Positions 33,298 through 42,734 are shown, counted from the first letter of the stretch. The stretch: DNA of 64,000 nucleotides from Flavobacterium sp. LHD-80 (GCF_030929605.1 NZ_JAVFVS010000005.1:496001-560000); one strand, 5' to 3'. A program made the numbers and translations. The notes: a model not told the origin generated them from the sequence alone.

Positions 33298-34242
33298 TTA
33301 TTTCTTACTCAGAAACAATTCCGGTTCGTCAGTTGTAACAAAATCGAACTTATTATCTATCGCCCATTTCATTTCCACATCCTGATTTACAGTCCAAACA
33401 TTTAAGGTAACATTATTTTTCTTTGCATTGATTATCCATTCAGGATTATTTTTATAAACAGATATATTATAATCAATCCCAGATATTTTATCCGCTTTAA
33501 GTTGTTCAGGAGTGATATTTCCAGATAAATATTCGATATTAGCAAAAGGATCAATAGCTCTAATTTGCTTCATTATATTGTAATCAAAACTGATGTAAAC
33601 CATTAATTGATGCGCTTTTAATTTTTCAACTGTCAACAGAGTATTTTGAACAAACAAAATTCTTCTTTCTTGTGGTAGCGAATAATTTTTTAATTCGCAA
33701 AACAATTTGGTTGTTGTATTATTTTGTTTTCCTGCTAATATATATTCTCGCAATGTTGGTAATTTTTCTCCATTGGAAAGATTCAAATTTATTAAATCTG
33801 TATACTTTGATTTCTGAATATCTAATTTATTATACTCAAGATCATGGCTCACTACTAACGAATCATCTGCCGTCAGAATGATATCAAATTCTGCTCCATA
33901 ATATTTGGATCGAATTGCTTCCATTAAAGATGCTATCGAATTTTGAGGTAAATTCCTTTTTTTCCACGCACCGCGATGAGCAATAACATTATTATCAGTT
34001 AAAATTAAATTATTTAATGATTGTGGAACGTACACTATATTACTTTTGTTGTTTACACTATTATCTGAAACTGTATCAGTATTCACAACATTATTTTTAG
34101 TATCAACAACAATATCTGAAACGGTATCAGTATATACAAGTGAAGGTGGTTTCGATACAAAATTATTTACTGGCTCTTCAGTTGAACATCCTAAAAAAAA
34201 CAAAACGTATAAAAATGTAACTAATGGTAATTTTAATTTCAT
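33298..34242 (-). CDS. Glycerophosphodiester phosphodiesterase (GDPD) lipoprotein
   Basis: A 314-aa lipoprotein (LFFLGC, Cys19). A Thr/Val/Asn-rich linker (about 36-71) holds two near-copies of a 20-residue unit (TDTVSD...K-N). The GDPD barrel then has HRG (His89-Arg90), N101 in LPQNSIASL, E118-x-D120, H133-D134, and later LFCELKN and VWTVNQDVEMKWAID. All catalytic residues are in place. It should cleave glycerophosphodiesters outside the cytoplasm. It opens the GDPD-nucleotidyltransferase-SDR-LicD unit. A 254-nt AT-rich gap upstream (34243-34496) shows no gene. Confidence 0.9.
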   Translation of the reverse strand: MKLKLPLVTFLYVLFFLGCSTEEPVNNFVSKPPSLVYTDTVSDIVVDTKNNVVNTDTVSDNSVNNKSNIVYVPQSLNNLILTDNNVIAHRGAWKKRNLPQNSIASLMEAIRSKYYGAEFDIILTADDSLVVSHDLEYNKLDIQKSKYTDLINLNLSNGEKLPTLREYILAGKQNNTTTKLFCELKNYSLPQERRILFVQNTLLTVEKLKAHQLMVYISFDYNIMKQIRAIDPFANIEYLSGNITPEQLKADKISGIDYNISVYKNNPEWIINAKKNNVTLNVWTVNQDVEMKWAIDNKFDFVTTDEPELFLSKK

Positions 34243-34496
34243 ATTTTTTAATTTATTATATTCAAAAAAATTGATAATCGATTTAATGTTAAAACTATCA
34301 AATATAAATTTTACAATAGATGATTTAAGGCAAAATCAGATTGAATTTATAATTAATTCATTAACTATTTAATAAATCCAAAAAGTATTGTTAAATGTAA
34401 TTTAACTCCCAAAAAAAAATTAAATTAACTCAAAATACATTCCGTTTCGCAATCTATTTTATTAGCTCTAAGCAGCTATGCGCTAAACTTCTCTTT

Positions 34497-36032
34497 TTAA
34501 AATAATTTATTTACAGAAAATATAAACTTATCTTTCAAATTCAGAACTAATATTCTTTCTTGCTTAGTTAGGGCAAAAATCCAAATTAATACCATATAAG
34601 AGAAAATCCCGATGATGGTTACTGAAATAAGCTGAAAAAATTGATTACTAAAAATACAAAGCGAGAAGAATGCCAAACATAAAGCCAAAGTAAACGATAT
34701 AAAGCAAGCAAATACAACATTAAAATAGAAATCTTTTAACTGCAATCCACAATTAATACTTGCGTAATAAGCAACATTCGCAACCTTAGCCATTGAAAAG
34801 AATAAAAAAATCAAGTAAAGTGCATATGGCGGATAACCAATTTTAAAAAAAATATAAGTAAAAACAAATGGCACACAATTTAATAATGAACTTGCTATTT
34901 GATACTTTTTAATTTTACCAACCGCTCCTAAAGCATTGATCAATGGCATATACAATTGTTCAACTAAATTTCTTACCAATAGCAACCGACAAAATATCAC
35001 AGTGAACTCAGGAACATTTTTTAGCCATAATCCTAAAATATAAGGCATTTTGATCAAAAAAGGTATGCATAAAAATCCAAGTAAAAAAAAAGAAATTTTC
35101 GTACCGCCTAATGTTGCTTTTAGCATTAAGCTTCTATTTCCAGCTCCTTCACTTTTATCTATTAATGGGTTCAGAGCTTTACTTAGCGTAAGTGAAAAAA
35201 CTCCCAATTGTCCACTTATCTGTGTTGCAATACCTTGAGCTGCATTAACCAATGTACCAAAAAAAACATTCATTAAAATTCCTTGACCATAAAAAGCAAC
35301 CATACTAGTTGCTGAGCCTAGTAAAGACCAACCAGCAAAACTGCTGATTTCCTTCATTAGGCTTTTCTGATAATATTTAGAAAAATCAAATACACATTCA
35401 GTATAATAACGATGACAATAAATACGCCGTAAAATCAATAAAAAAATTGACAGCCCAGCCATTAAAAATCCATAAGCAATCAAATGATCAAAGGCACTGT
35501 AACTAATGTATACTGCAATTGCTAACTTTAGTACTGCTTCCAGAACTCCTAAAACAGCATAAAAAGTCATATTTTCATGGGAGGTAATTACCGCTTCATA
35601 TGGTACTGACAAAACCGTAAAAAAAGTATTAACCATCATAAAATGGTAAATAATTTTTGCTACGTCAAGTCGATCTTCTTTGATGTTCAATATCCCATTG
35701 AAAAAAAAATACCCTACAATTTCTAATACTAATACAATAAGTACAGCAATACCAGCATGTAAAATCGTACTCATATTAAAAATACGCTTTACTCTTTCTA
35801 AATCTCCAGCACCTTGTGCATATGAGATAAATCTTTGGGTCGCCGAAGCCATGGAACTATTCAAAAACCCCAGCATTGAGACAACTCCACCAACCACATT
35901 AAACAAACCAAAGTCTGCTACGCCCAAAGCCTCTAAAATCAACCTCGTACTATATAACGAAATAAATACGGTGATTGCCATTCGCATATACAAAATCCCA
36001 GTATTTTTTACGACTCGTCTTATTGCTTGCAT
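34497..36032 (-). CDS. Wzx-like polysaccharide flippase
   Basis: A 511-aa membrane protein with about twelve to fourteen hydrophobic helices in the MOP/MATE pattern, beginning RVVKNTGILYMRMAITVFISLYSTRLILEALGVADFGLFNVVGGVVSM. The first helices carry the Wzx-type 'ALG..DFGLF..V...V' block. It would flip lipid-linked repeat units to the periplasm. It lies between the GDP-fucose genes and the GDPD unit, in the same direction. Confidence 0.9.
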   Translation of the reverse strand: MQAIRRVVKNTGILYMRMAITVFISLYSTRLILEALGVADFGLFNVVGGVVSMLGFLNSSMASATQRFISYAQGAGDLERVKRIFNMSTILHAGIAVLIVLVLEIVGYFFFNGILNIKEDRLDVAKIIYHFMMVNTFFTVLSVPYEAVITSHENMTFYAVLGVLEAVLKLAIAVYISYSAFDHLIAYGFLMAGLSIFLLILRRIYCHRYYTECVFDFSKYYQKSLMKEISSFAGWSLLGSATSMVAFYGQGILMNVFFGTLVNAAQGIATQISGQLGVFSLTLSKALNPLIDKSEGAGNRSLMLKATLGGTKISFFLLGFLCIPFLIKMPYILGLWLKNVPEFTVIFCRLLLVRNLVEQLYMPLINALGAVGKIKKYQIASSLLNCVPFVFTYIFFKIGYPPYALYLIFLFFSMAKVANVAYYASINCGLQLKDFYFNVVFACFISFTLALCLAFFSLCIFSNQFFQLISVTIIGIFSYMVLIWIFALTKQERILVLNLKDKFIFSVNKLF

Positions 36033-36130
36033 TCAGTTCTCAATTAGTGATATTGATAATTAATCAATTTTGCATTTCTAAAAAAACTCAATCGATTCAC
36101 TTTTAACTTAAGTCTTTTATACGCAACGCT

Positions 36131-37213
36131 TTAAAACAACTCCAGATCACTTGCTACCATCTCCTTCACTAAAGCAACCAAATCATATTGAGGTTCCCAT
36201 CCTAACTTAGTTTTAGATTTTGTAGGGTCACCAATCAAAAGATCTACCTCTGTAGGACGATAATATTCTGGATCGACACGCACTACAACTTTTCCTATTT
36301 CCAATTGATATAAAGGATTGTTACAAGCTTTAATTTTGGCAACTTCATTTTCATTTTCACCTTCAAAAGTTAATTCCATTCCCACTTCGGCAAATGCCAT
36401 CGTAACGAAATCTCTAATATATGTTGTAACTCCTGTAGCTATCACATAGTCTTCAGGCGTATCTTGCTGTAAAATTCTCCACATTGCTTCAACATAATCT
36501 TTTGCATGCCCCCAATCTCTTTGCGAATTAAGGTTTCCAAGATACAGACAATCTTGTTTTCCTTTTGCGATAGCTGCAGTTGCCATTGTAATTTTACGCG
36601 TTACAAAAGTTTCACCACGTCTTGGAGATTCATGATTAAATAGTATACCATTACAAGCAAACATATTATAAGCTTCACGGTAATTTTTAGTTATCCAAAA
36701 ACCATATATTTTTGCCGCACCATAAGGAGAACGAGGATAAAATGGTGAGTTTTCATCATAAAAACCTCTTTCATTTTTATTCTCTGACATACCTCCATAA
36801 AGTTCAGAAGTAGATGCTTGGTAAATTCTTGTTTTTTTCTCTAAACCTAAAATTCTTACAGCCTCCAAAATTCTTAAAGTACCAATACCATCAACATTAG
36901 CAACATATTCAGGAGAGTCAAAAGATACTTTTACATGTGACATTGCTCCTAAATTATAGATCTCATCAGGTTTTACTTCTTGAATAATTCTAATAATATT
37001 AGTCGAATCTGTTAAATCCCCATAATGCAATGTAAAATGAACATTATTTTCATGCTGATCTTGATAAAGATGATCTATTCGCTGTGTATTAAAAGAAGAT
37101 GCACGTCTTTTTACACCATGTACTTGATACCCTTTTTCTAATAATAATTCTGCCAAATATGATCCATCTTGACCTGTTATTCCTGTTATAAGTGCTACTT
37201 TTTGCGTGCTCAT
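36131..37213 (-). CDS. gmd: GDP-mannose 4,6-dehydratase
   Basis: A 360-aa SDR enzyme that turns GDP-mannose into the 4-keto-6-deoxy intermediate for GDP-L-fucose. [23 protein letters not shown] (nucleotide binding), the STSELYGG segment with catalytic Thr/Ser-Glu, the [19 protein letters not shown] active-site Tyr-Lys, and [14 protein letters not shown] are all present. It pairs with fcl just upstream in transcription (74-nt gap). Confidence 0.97.
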   Translation of the reverse strand: MSTQKVALITGITGQDGSYLAELLLEKGYQVHGVKRRASSFNTQRIDHLYQDQHENNVHFTLHYGDLTDSTNIIRIIQEVKPDEIYNLGAMSHVKVSFDSPEYVANVDGIGTLRILEAVRILGLEKKTRIYQASTSELYGGMSENKNERGFYDENSPFYPRSPYGAAKIYGFWITKNYREAYNMFACNGILFNHESPRRGETFVTRKITMATAAIAKGKQDCLYLGNLNSQRDWGHAKDYVEAMWRILQQDTPEDYVIATGVTTYIRDFVTMAFAEVGMELTFEGENENEVAKIKACNNPLYQLEIGKVVVRVDPEYYRPTEVDLLIGDPTKSKTKLGWEPQYDLVALVKEMVASDLELF

Positions 37214-37287
37214 TGGTTTGAGTTTTATTTTTTTGTTGATATGACGAAACTGAAATTACTTTCAGTGAATCTATGTTAAATGTATTG

Positions 37288-38238
37288 TTATAATTTGACT
37301 TGCTTAAAGTTTAAAATATTTTCTAAAAACCAATCATATGTTTTTTGAATTCCATCATGAAGTTCAATTTGATGTTTCCATCCTAAATCATGCATTTTAG
37401 AAACATCCATCAACTTTCTTGGCGTACCATCTGGTTTGCTTGAATCCCAAATAATTTCACCTTTATGGCCAGTAATTTTCTGAATTGTTTCTGCTAATTC
37501 TTTAATCGTTAAATCTTCACCTGTTCCAACATTATATAAATAATCCGGCAATTTATTTTCTAAAGCAAAAACAACTGCTTTAGCCATATCATCAACAAAT
37601 AAAAACTCACGCATCGGCGTTCCGCTTCCCCAAAGAGTTACAGGAGCATTATTATTTTCTTTGGCTTCATGAAACTTTCGAATCATAGCTGGCAAAACAT
37701 GGGAAGTATTTAAATCGAAATTATCAAATGTTCCATACAGGTTAGTAGGCATAAGACTCACAAAATCCTTTCCGTATTGTTTTCTAATGGCTTGGCACGT
37801 TTTTACTCCAGTAATTTTTGCAATTGCATACCATTCATTTGTTGGTTCAAGAGTATCTGTCAACAAATAATCTTCTTTTAATGGCTGTGGAGCTAATTTT
37901 GGGTAAATACAAGAACTTCCAAGAAAAATAAATTTATCTACATTGTTTTGGAGTGCTGCATCAATTAAATTATTCTGGATCTGCATGTTTTCCATAATAA
38001 ATTGATATGGATAATCATTATTAGCCATAATACCACCTACACGCGCTGCCGCATCAATAATGACATCTGGCTTTTCATTTTCTATAAAATCCTGAACCAT
38101 TTGTTGATTCCTTAGATCTAATTCTTTACTAGATTTCCCAATTAAGTTATTAAATCCTTGGTCTGATAATGTTCTCCAAATGGCACTACCAACCATTCCG
38201 TTGTGTCCTGCTATATAAATCTTACTTTTCTTATCCAT
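37288..38238 (-). CDS. fcl: GDP-L-fucose synthase
   Basis: A 316-aa NADPH-dependent epimerase/reductase: IYIAGHNGMVGSAIWRTL (binding loop), LGSSCIYPKLAPQPLKEDYLL with catalytic Ser/Cys, WYAIAKITGVKTCQAI (Tyr-Lys), and PTNLYGTFDNFD. With gmd it makes GDP-L-fucose for the capsule. It is 15 nt downstream of the first nucleotidyltransferase gene in the same direction. Confidence 0.96.
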   Translation of the reverse strand: MDKKSKIYIAGHNGMVGSAIWRTLSDQGFNNLIGKSSKELDLRNQQMVQDFIENEKPDVIIDAAARVGGIMANNDYPYQFIMENMQIQNNLIDAALQNNVDKFIFLGSSCIYPKLAPQPLKEDYLLTDTLEPTNEWYAIAKITGVKTCQAIRKQYGKDFVSLMPTNLYGTFDNFDLNTSHVLPAMIRKFHEAKENNNAPVTLWGSGTPMREFLFVDDMAKAVVFALENKLPDYLYNVGTGEDLTIKELAETIQKITGHKGEIIWDSSKPDGTPRKLMDVSKMHDLGWKHQIELHDGIQKTYDWFLENILNFKQVKL

Positions 38239-38253
38239 TCGAATAATTAATTT

Positions 38254-38679
38254 TTACTTGACCCTCTTTAATTCCTTAACAGCAACCTCTTTTCTCAAAC
38301 CACTGCTAGAGAAACGATGATCTCTTGTGTTAAAATACAATTCGATCCCCTTTTGCTCACAATAAGCTCTTCCTGAAAAATTTTTCTCTTTATACTCGTC
38401 TCCAAGTATGCGAACATCTATTTTGAAAGCACGCAAAATATCATCTAAATCCTGCTCTGTTGCATAAGGAACGATTTCATCGACAAATTTACATCCTTTT
38501 AATTGTATATATCTTTCAACAACTGTTTGCGTTGGACTGTTTTTTTCTGGACGATCTAAAGTTGGATCTGTCTGTAAACCAACTATTAAATAATCACACT
38601 GACGCTTAGCTTCTTCCAGCATTTTAATATGCCCAGCATGCAAAAGATCAAATGCACTAAATGTGATTCCTATTTTCAT
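38254..38679 (-). CDS. TagD/RfaE-like nucleotidyltransferase with HAGH motif
   Basis: I chose ATG 38679 (MKIGITFSAFDLLHAGHIKM), which gives 141 aa. The open frame to 38874 adds a stretch with no family likeness. The signature H14-A-G-H17 and the end DHRFSSSGLRKE are intact, and ILGDEYKEKNFSGRAYCEQKGIELYF fits. The reaction is NMP transfer from CTP or ATP to a phosphorylated alcohol or sugar. A second, more unusual paralogue lies at 32814-33269. It is the first gene of the capsule locus, ahead of fcl and gmd. Confidence 0.85.
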   Translation of the reverse strand: MKIGITFSAFDLLHAGHIKMLEEAKRQCDYLIVGLQTDPTLDRPEKNSPTQTVVERYIQLKGCKFVDEIVPYATEQDLDDILRAFKIDVRILGDEYKEKNFSGRAYCEQKGIELYFNTRDHRFSSSGLRKEVAVKELKRVK

Positions 38680-38789
38680 TTTTTTATTTTTTTTTAAATA
38701 TAATTTTCTGAAATTTTTTCCTTGATTCAACACATGGCTTCGCCATTCCAACTCCCACAAACTGAGATCAGAAAAATTTACATTGGCGG

Positions 38790-38937
38790 CAAATATATTG
38801 ACAAATTTTAAGTTTTTTTTATCAAAAAATACTTTAGCAGAATCGCGATAAAAAACATTTTTTACCGCAAACAACTAACAAACAACAACTTAAAACCAAG
38901 CAGGTAAGAATACCCCTCTAATAATTTTGCAAAAATA
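38790..38937 (-). promoter_or_regulatory. Leader of the capsule locus with two candidate -7 elements
   Basis: The 459-nt gap 38680-39138 holds no gene. On the minus strand TATATTTG (38790-38797) and TATTTTTG (38930-38937) both fit TANNTTTG; no -33 element is at normal spacing for either. They would give leaders of about 105 and 245 nt ahead of the first capsule gene. I looked for a JUMPstart/ops sequence and saw none. Confidence 0.35.
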
Positions 38938-39103
38938 CATTTCTAAATTGACTATAAAAAGGTCTAAAGAAAGAATTGTCTTAACTTAATACATAAAAAA
39001 CGTTATGCTACTGTGGCAGATAACTGTGTAGTTTTAAAAAAATTGCATTTTGTTAAGCTATTATTTTGCTGATTTTGTGAGCATTTTAAGGATATTAAAA
39101 ATT

Positions 39104-39111
39104 ACTTTTGC
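39104..39111 (+). promoter_or_regulatory. -7 element of the secreted beta-propeller-like protein gene (TACTTTTG)
   Basis: TACTTTTG fits the consensus and lies 27 nt before the ATG at 39139. Confidence 0.55.
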
Positions 39112-39138
39112 TTAATCCATTGAATCACATATTTATAA

Positions 39139-40104
39139 ATGAAAAAATTAGTTTTCTTTCTCATAATGCTTTTTAATTCAGCTTTTTCTCAAGTAACTGG
39201 CTGCACTGATTCTCTTGCAAGCAATTATGACGAAACTGCAATTGCAAACAACGGAAGCTGTAAATATGAATCTTTCAAAATAAAACCTCGATTTTCTGTA
39301 AAACTAAACGACACCATCAAAGAAACTTCGGGATTAATTTCGTTTTATAATTTACTTTGGACACACAATGACGATCATGATTTACATATTTATGGATTAG
39401 ATTCTTTAGGGAAAATTCAAAAAAAAGTTATTCTTGATGAAGCTACAAACCATGATTGGGAAGAGATTTCACAGGACAGTTCTCATATTTACATCGGTGA
39501 TTTTGGAAATAATGCCACCGGAAACAGAAAGGATCTAAATATCTTAAAAATCAATAAAAAAACTTTTTTAGACGAAAAACCAGTAATCGAAAAAATTTCA
39601 TTCACTTATTCCAATCAAACGGATTTTTCAATTCAAAAACCAAATACAACAAATTTTGACTGCGAAGCTTTTTTAACAACTAAAGACAGTATTTTTCTTT
39701 TTACCAAACAATGGAAATCATCTAAAACCAGCATTTATGCTTTGCCAAATCAGCCGGGAAATCATATTGCTCAGTTTAAACAAATGCTTGACACAAAAGG
39801 ATTGGTAACTGGCGCAACTTATTTGGAATCGAAAAAACTTCTTGTTCTTTGTGGGTATTCAAAACTCGGAAAACCATTTCTCTATTTATTATACGATTTT
39901 AAAAACAATGATTTTTTATCTGGAAATAAACGTAGAATTGATCTTCAGCTTTCTTTTCATCAAATTGAAGGGATCGCAACGACAGACGGACTTCACTATT
40001 ACATGACAAACGAAACATTAATTCGGAAACCAATTATAAATGTTCCGGCACAAATTCATTATTTGGATCTTACTCCTGTTCTAAATTCCTATGTTCACAA
40101 ATAA
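39139..40104 (+). CDS. Secreted protein with N-terminal GCTD/Cys motif and propeller-like body
   Basis: A 321-aa protein with a signal peptide (LVFFLIMLFNSAFSQ). Directly after it lies a short Cys module, GCTDSLASNYDE...NNGSCKY, like the 'GCTDPxAxNYNxxAtxDDGSC' units of many Bacteroidota secreted proteins. The remaining 270 residues are strand-rich with repeated short motifs (LWTHNDDHDLHIYGLD, HDWEEISQDSSHIYIGDFGNN, IEGIATTDGLHYYMTNE) suggesting a beta-propeller like SdiA-regulated or phytase-like proteins. I do not recognise a specific family. No C-terminal sorting domain is seen. Confidence 0.6.
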   Translation: MKKLVFFLIMLFNSAFSQVTGCTDSLASNYDETAIANNGSCKYESFKIKPRFSVKLNDTIKETSGLISFYNLLWTHNDDHDLHIYGLDSLGKIQKKVILDEATNHDWEEISQDSSHIYIGDFGNNATGNRKDLNILKINKKTFLDEKPVIEKISFTYSNQTDFSIQKPNTTNFDCEAFLTTKDSIFLFTKQWKSSKTSIYALPNQPGNHIAQFKQMLDTKGLVTGATYLESKKLLVLCGYSKLGKPFLYLLYDFKNNDFLSGNKRRIDLQLSFHQIEGIATTDGLHYYMTNETLIRKPIINVPAQIHYLDLTPVLNSYVHK

Positions 40105-40128
40105 TTCGCAAATGGGGAGATAATAGTT

Positions 40129-40136
40129 TACTTTTG
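40129..40136 (+). promoter_or_regulatory. -7 element of the ABC-F gene (TACTTTTG)
   Basis: TACTTTTG fits the consensus and lies about 60 nt upstream of the GTG start at 40198. A CTTATA heptad array (40165-40194) sits in the leader. Confidence 0.55.
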
Positions 40137-40164
40137 CAAAAAAGTTATGTTTTGCAAATTACTC

Positions 40165-40194
40165 ATAACTTATAATTTATAACTTATAATTTAC
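40165..40194 (+). repeat. CTTATA heptad array in the ABC-F leader
   Basis: The words acttata and atttata alternate at a 7-nt period up to the base before the start codon. It is the same type of array as at 50518-50570, and unlike most arrays here it lies in a 5' leader. Confidence 0.5.
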
Positions 40195-40197
40195 AAA

Positions 40198-42060
40198 GTG
40201 AATTACTTATCTGTAGAAAATATATCGAAGTCTTTTGGCGAAAGAGTTCTTTTTGACAACATTTCGTTTGGAATAAATAAAGACCAAAAAATTGCTTTTA
40301 TTGCCAAAAACGGTTCTGGAAAAACCACCATTATGAGCATTATTAATGGCTTGGACGAACCAGATACAGGTCAAGTTGTTTTGAGAAAAGGAATCAGAAT
40401 GGCGTTTCTTTCGCAAGACAATAATCTTCAGGATGAACTTACGATTGAAGAAAGCATTTTCGCTTCAGATAATGAAACACTTAAGATAATTGAAGCTTAC
40501 GAAAAAGCACTTGAAAACCCAAATGATGAAGAAGCTTATCAAAAAGCTTTTGACGGCATGGATCAGCATAATGCGTGGGATTTCGAAACACAATACAAAC
40601 AAATTCTTTTCAAATTAAAACTGGAAGATTTTAAACTTAAAGTAAAAAATCTTTCGGGAGGACAAAAAAAACGTCTCTCCCTGGCTATCATATTAATCAA
40701 TCGTCCTGATTTATTGATTCTTGATGAGCCAACTAACCACTTAGATCTTGAAATGATCGAATGGCTGGAAAGTTATTTTGCTAAAGAAAATATTACGTTG
40801 TTTATGGTAACGCACGACCGTTTCTTTTTGGAGCGTGTTTGTAACGAAATTATTGAATTAGACAACGGAAAATTATTCCAATACAAAGGAAATTACTCTT
40901 ATTATTTAGAGAAAAAAGAAGAAAGAATAACTTCTGAAAATTCTAGTATTGACAAAGCTAAAAATTTATTTGTAAAAGAATTAGAATGGATGCGCCGCCA
41001 ACCAAAAGCGAGAACGACCAAATCTAAATCGCGTCAGGATGACTTTTATGTAATTAAAGAAAAAGCTCAAAGTCGACGAAAAGAAAACAAAGTTGAGCTA
41101 GAAATCAACATGGAAAGAATGGGAAGCAAAATTATTGAACTTCACAAACTTTCTAAAAAATTCAAAGATCGCGTTATTCTGGATAATTTTAGTTTTGATT
41201 TTCAGCGTGGCGAAAGAATCGGAATTATTGGTAAAAACGGAACTGGAAAATCGACTTTTTTAAATCTGCTTACAGGAACAATTCCGCCAGACAGCGGTCG
41301 TGTTGTAAAAGGGGATACAATTAAAATTGGTTATTATACACAGTCGGGAATTAATCCAAAACCGGGACAACGTGTTATTGATATTATTAAAGAATACGGA
41401 GAATATATTCCGCTTGCAAAAGGAAAAATTATTTCGGCTTCACAATTATTAGAACGCTTTCTTTTTGATGCTAAAAAACAATACGATTATGTTGAAAAAT
41501 TGAGCGGAGGTGAATTAAAGCGTTTGTATTTATGTACAGTTTTGATTCAGAATCCAAATTTTTTAATTCTGGATGAGCCTACAAATGACTTAGACATTGT
41601 AACGCTTAACGTTCTGGAAAGTTTCCTTTTAGATTATCCTGGATGTTTATTGGTAGTTTCTCACGACCGTTACTTTATGGATAAAATTGTTGATCATTTA
41701 TTTGTTTTCAGAGGGCAAGGCGAAATTGAGAATTTCCCAGGGAACTATTCTGATTTCCGTGCTTATGAAGACAGTGCCGATGTGGCTCAAAAAGAAGAAA
41801 ACAAAGCCGAAAAGAAAGATTGGAAACAAAATAACCCAACTGGAAATTTAAGTTTCAACGAACAAAAGGAATATCAGAAAATCGAAAGAGAAATTAAAGA
41901 TTTAGAAATCGAAAAAACTAAAATCGAACAATTATTTTCTGACGGAAAAGTAGCCGACGCTGACATCGAGAAAAAAGCAAATGAACTTCAAAACATCATA
42001 AATAAAATTGATGCAAAAGAAGAACGTTGGTTTGAGCTTTCGGCTAAAATTGAAGGATAG
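40198..42060 (+). CDS. ABC-F family ATPase (Uup-like)
   Basis: A 620-aa soluble protein with two ABC domains and no membrane part. Walker A1 AKNGSGKTTI (about 37-46), signature LSGGQKKRLSLAI, Walker B LLILDEPTNHLDLEM; second Walker A GKNGTGKSTF, LSGGELKRLYLC and LILDEPTNDLDIVT. The C-terminal coiled coil (EYQKIEREIKDLEIEKTKIEQLF) is typical of Uup. ABC-F proteins act on the ribosome or in DNA maintenance. The start is GTG at 40198, as MNYLSVENISKSFG must begin there. Start codon choice is well supported by the conserved N-terminus. Confidence 0.93.
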   Translation: MNYLSVENISKSFGERVLFDNISFGINKDQKIAFIAKNGSGKTTIMSIINGLDEPDTGQVVLRKGIRMAFLSQDNNLQDELTIEESIFASDNETLKIIEAYEKALENPNDEEAYQKAFDGMDQHNAWDFETQYKQILFKLKLEDFKLKVKNLSGGQKKRLSLAIILINRPDLLILDEPTNHLDLEMIEWLESYFAKENITLFMVTHDRFFLERVCNEIIELDNGKLFQYKGNYSYYLEKKEERITSENSSIDKAKNLFVKELEWMRRQPKARTTKSKSRQDDFYVIKEKAQSRRKENKVELEINMERMGSKIIELHKLSKKFKDRVILDNFSFDFQRGERIGIIGKNGTGKSTFLNLLTGTIPPDSGRVVKGDTIKIGYYTQSGINPKPGQRVIDIIKEYGEYIPLAKGKIISASQLLERFLFDAKKQYDYVEKLSGGELKRLYLCTVLIQNPNFLILDEPTNDLDIVTLNVLESFLLDYPGCLLVVSHDRYFMDKIVDHLFVFRGQGEIENFPGNYSDFRAYEDSADVAQKEENKAEKKDWKQNNPTGNLSFNEQKEYQKIEREIKDLEIEKTKIEQLFSDGKVADADIEKKANELQNIINKIDAKEERWFELSAKIEG

Positions 42061-42069
42061 ATTTTAGTT

Positions 42070-42182
42070 CTCAAGTTTCAAGTTTCAAGTTTCAAGTTTC
42101 AAGTTTCAAGTTTCAAATTTCAAGTTTCAAGTTTCAAATTTCAGGTTTCAGGTTTCAGGTTACTGAAAACTGTCACTGAAAA
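42070..42182 (+). repeat. TTTCAAG heptad array
   Basis: About eleven copies of caagttt/caaattt stand in tandem at a 7-nt period, followed by four ttcaggt/ttcagg words and then a few ACTGAAA words. It begins 10 nt after the ABC-F stop and reaches the neighbourhood of the next gene. It is the longest pure tandem in the window. Confidence 0.85.
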
Positions 42183-42238
42183 CCATGACCAAAAACAATT
42201 TCCGTTATATTTACGACTTTAAAAATTTAAATACCCCA

Positions 42239-42703
42239 ATGAAACATTTTTTATCTGCATTATTTGCTCTTACACTTTTTATTTCTGGTTCTGATAAAGA
42301 TTTGAATGCACCGCCTAAGGATTATTCAGCAGAAAACGAAAAGGAAATTACAGACTATTTAACCAAAAACAAATTAACTGCACAACGATCCGATTCGGGT
42401 TTGTATTATATCATTAACGAACAAGGAACTGGAAAACAGCCAACAAGCAGTTCAACTGTAACTGTTGCTTATAAAGGCTATTTTACAAATGGAAATGTTT
42501 TCGATCAAAGCAGCGAAGCAGGTATTTCGTTCCCTCTTTCTAAAGTTATTCCAGGCTGGACAGAAGGTATTACGTACTTTAAAGAAGGAGGAAGTGGCGT
42601 TTTATTAATACCATCACGTTTAGCTTACGGAAGTTATAATCGTCCTGGAATACCAGCTGGTTCAGTTTTACTTTTTGATGTAAAATTGGTTTCTACTAAT
42701 TAA
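42239..42703 (+). CDS. FKBP-type peptidyl-prolyl isomerase, exported
   Basis: I start at ATG 42239 (MKHFLSALFALTLFISGSDKD), giving 154 aa; the frame to 42185 has no signal peptide. TATATTTA at 42207 could be its -7 element, supporting this choice. The FKBP domain starts at VTVAYKGYFTNGNVFD and has PLSKVIPGWTEGI, GVLLIPSRLAYG, IPAGSVLLFDVKL. Homologues are usually lipoproteins; here the expected Cys position reads SGS, so lipidation seems lost. It may fold proteins in the periplasm. Confidence 0.85.
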   Translation: MKHFLSALFALTLFISGSDKDLNAPPKDYSAENEKEITDYLTKNKLTAQRSDSGLYYIINEQGTGKQPTSSSTVTVAYKGYFTNGNVFDQSSEAGISFPLSKVIPGWTEGITYFKEGGSGVLLIPSRLAYGSYNRPGIPAGSVLLFDVKLVSTN

Positions 42704-42734
42704 CATCTTCAAAAAATCATTTATAATCTTATAC

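Noticed and set aside
23430..34242. Mobile element carrying the glycosyltransferase block
   Set aside because: The block looks AT-rich and has loose gaps, but I saw no transposase, integrase, terminal repeats or attachment sites.
34046..34372. 108-codon plus-strand frame upstream of the flippase gene
   Set aside because: Mostly antisense to the GDPD linker; the free part (from 34286) has no recognisable motif and low-complexity AT-rich codons.
35680..36063. 127-codon plus-strand frame
   Set aside because: Lies antisense within the Wzx-like gene, whose helices explain the sequence.
38680..39138. JUMPstart/ops antitermination site or NusG-like (UpxY) control of the capsule locus
   Set aside because: No ops-like GGCGGTAGC and no NusG-like gene near the locus; only candidate -7 elements were seen.
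42070..42182. Possible CRISPR array
   Set aside because: The unit is only 7 nt with no spacers and no cas genes in the window.
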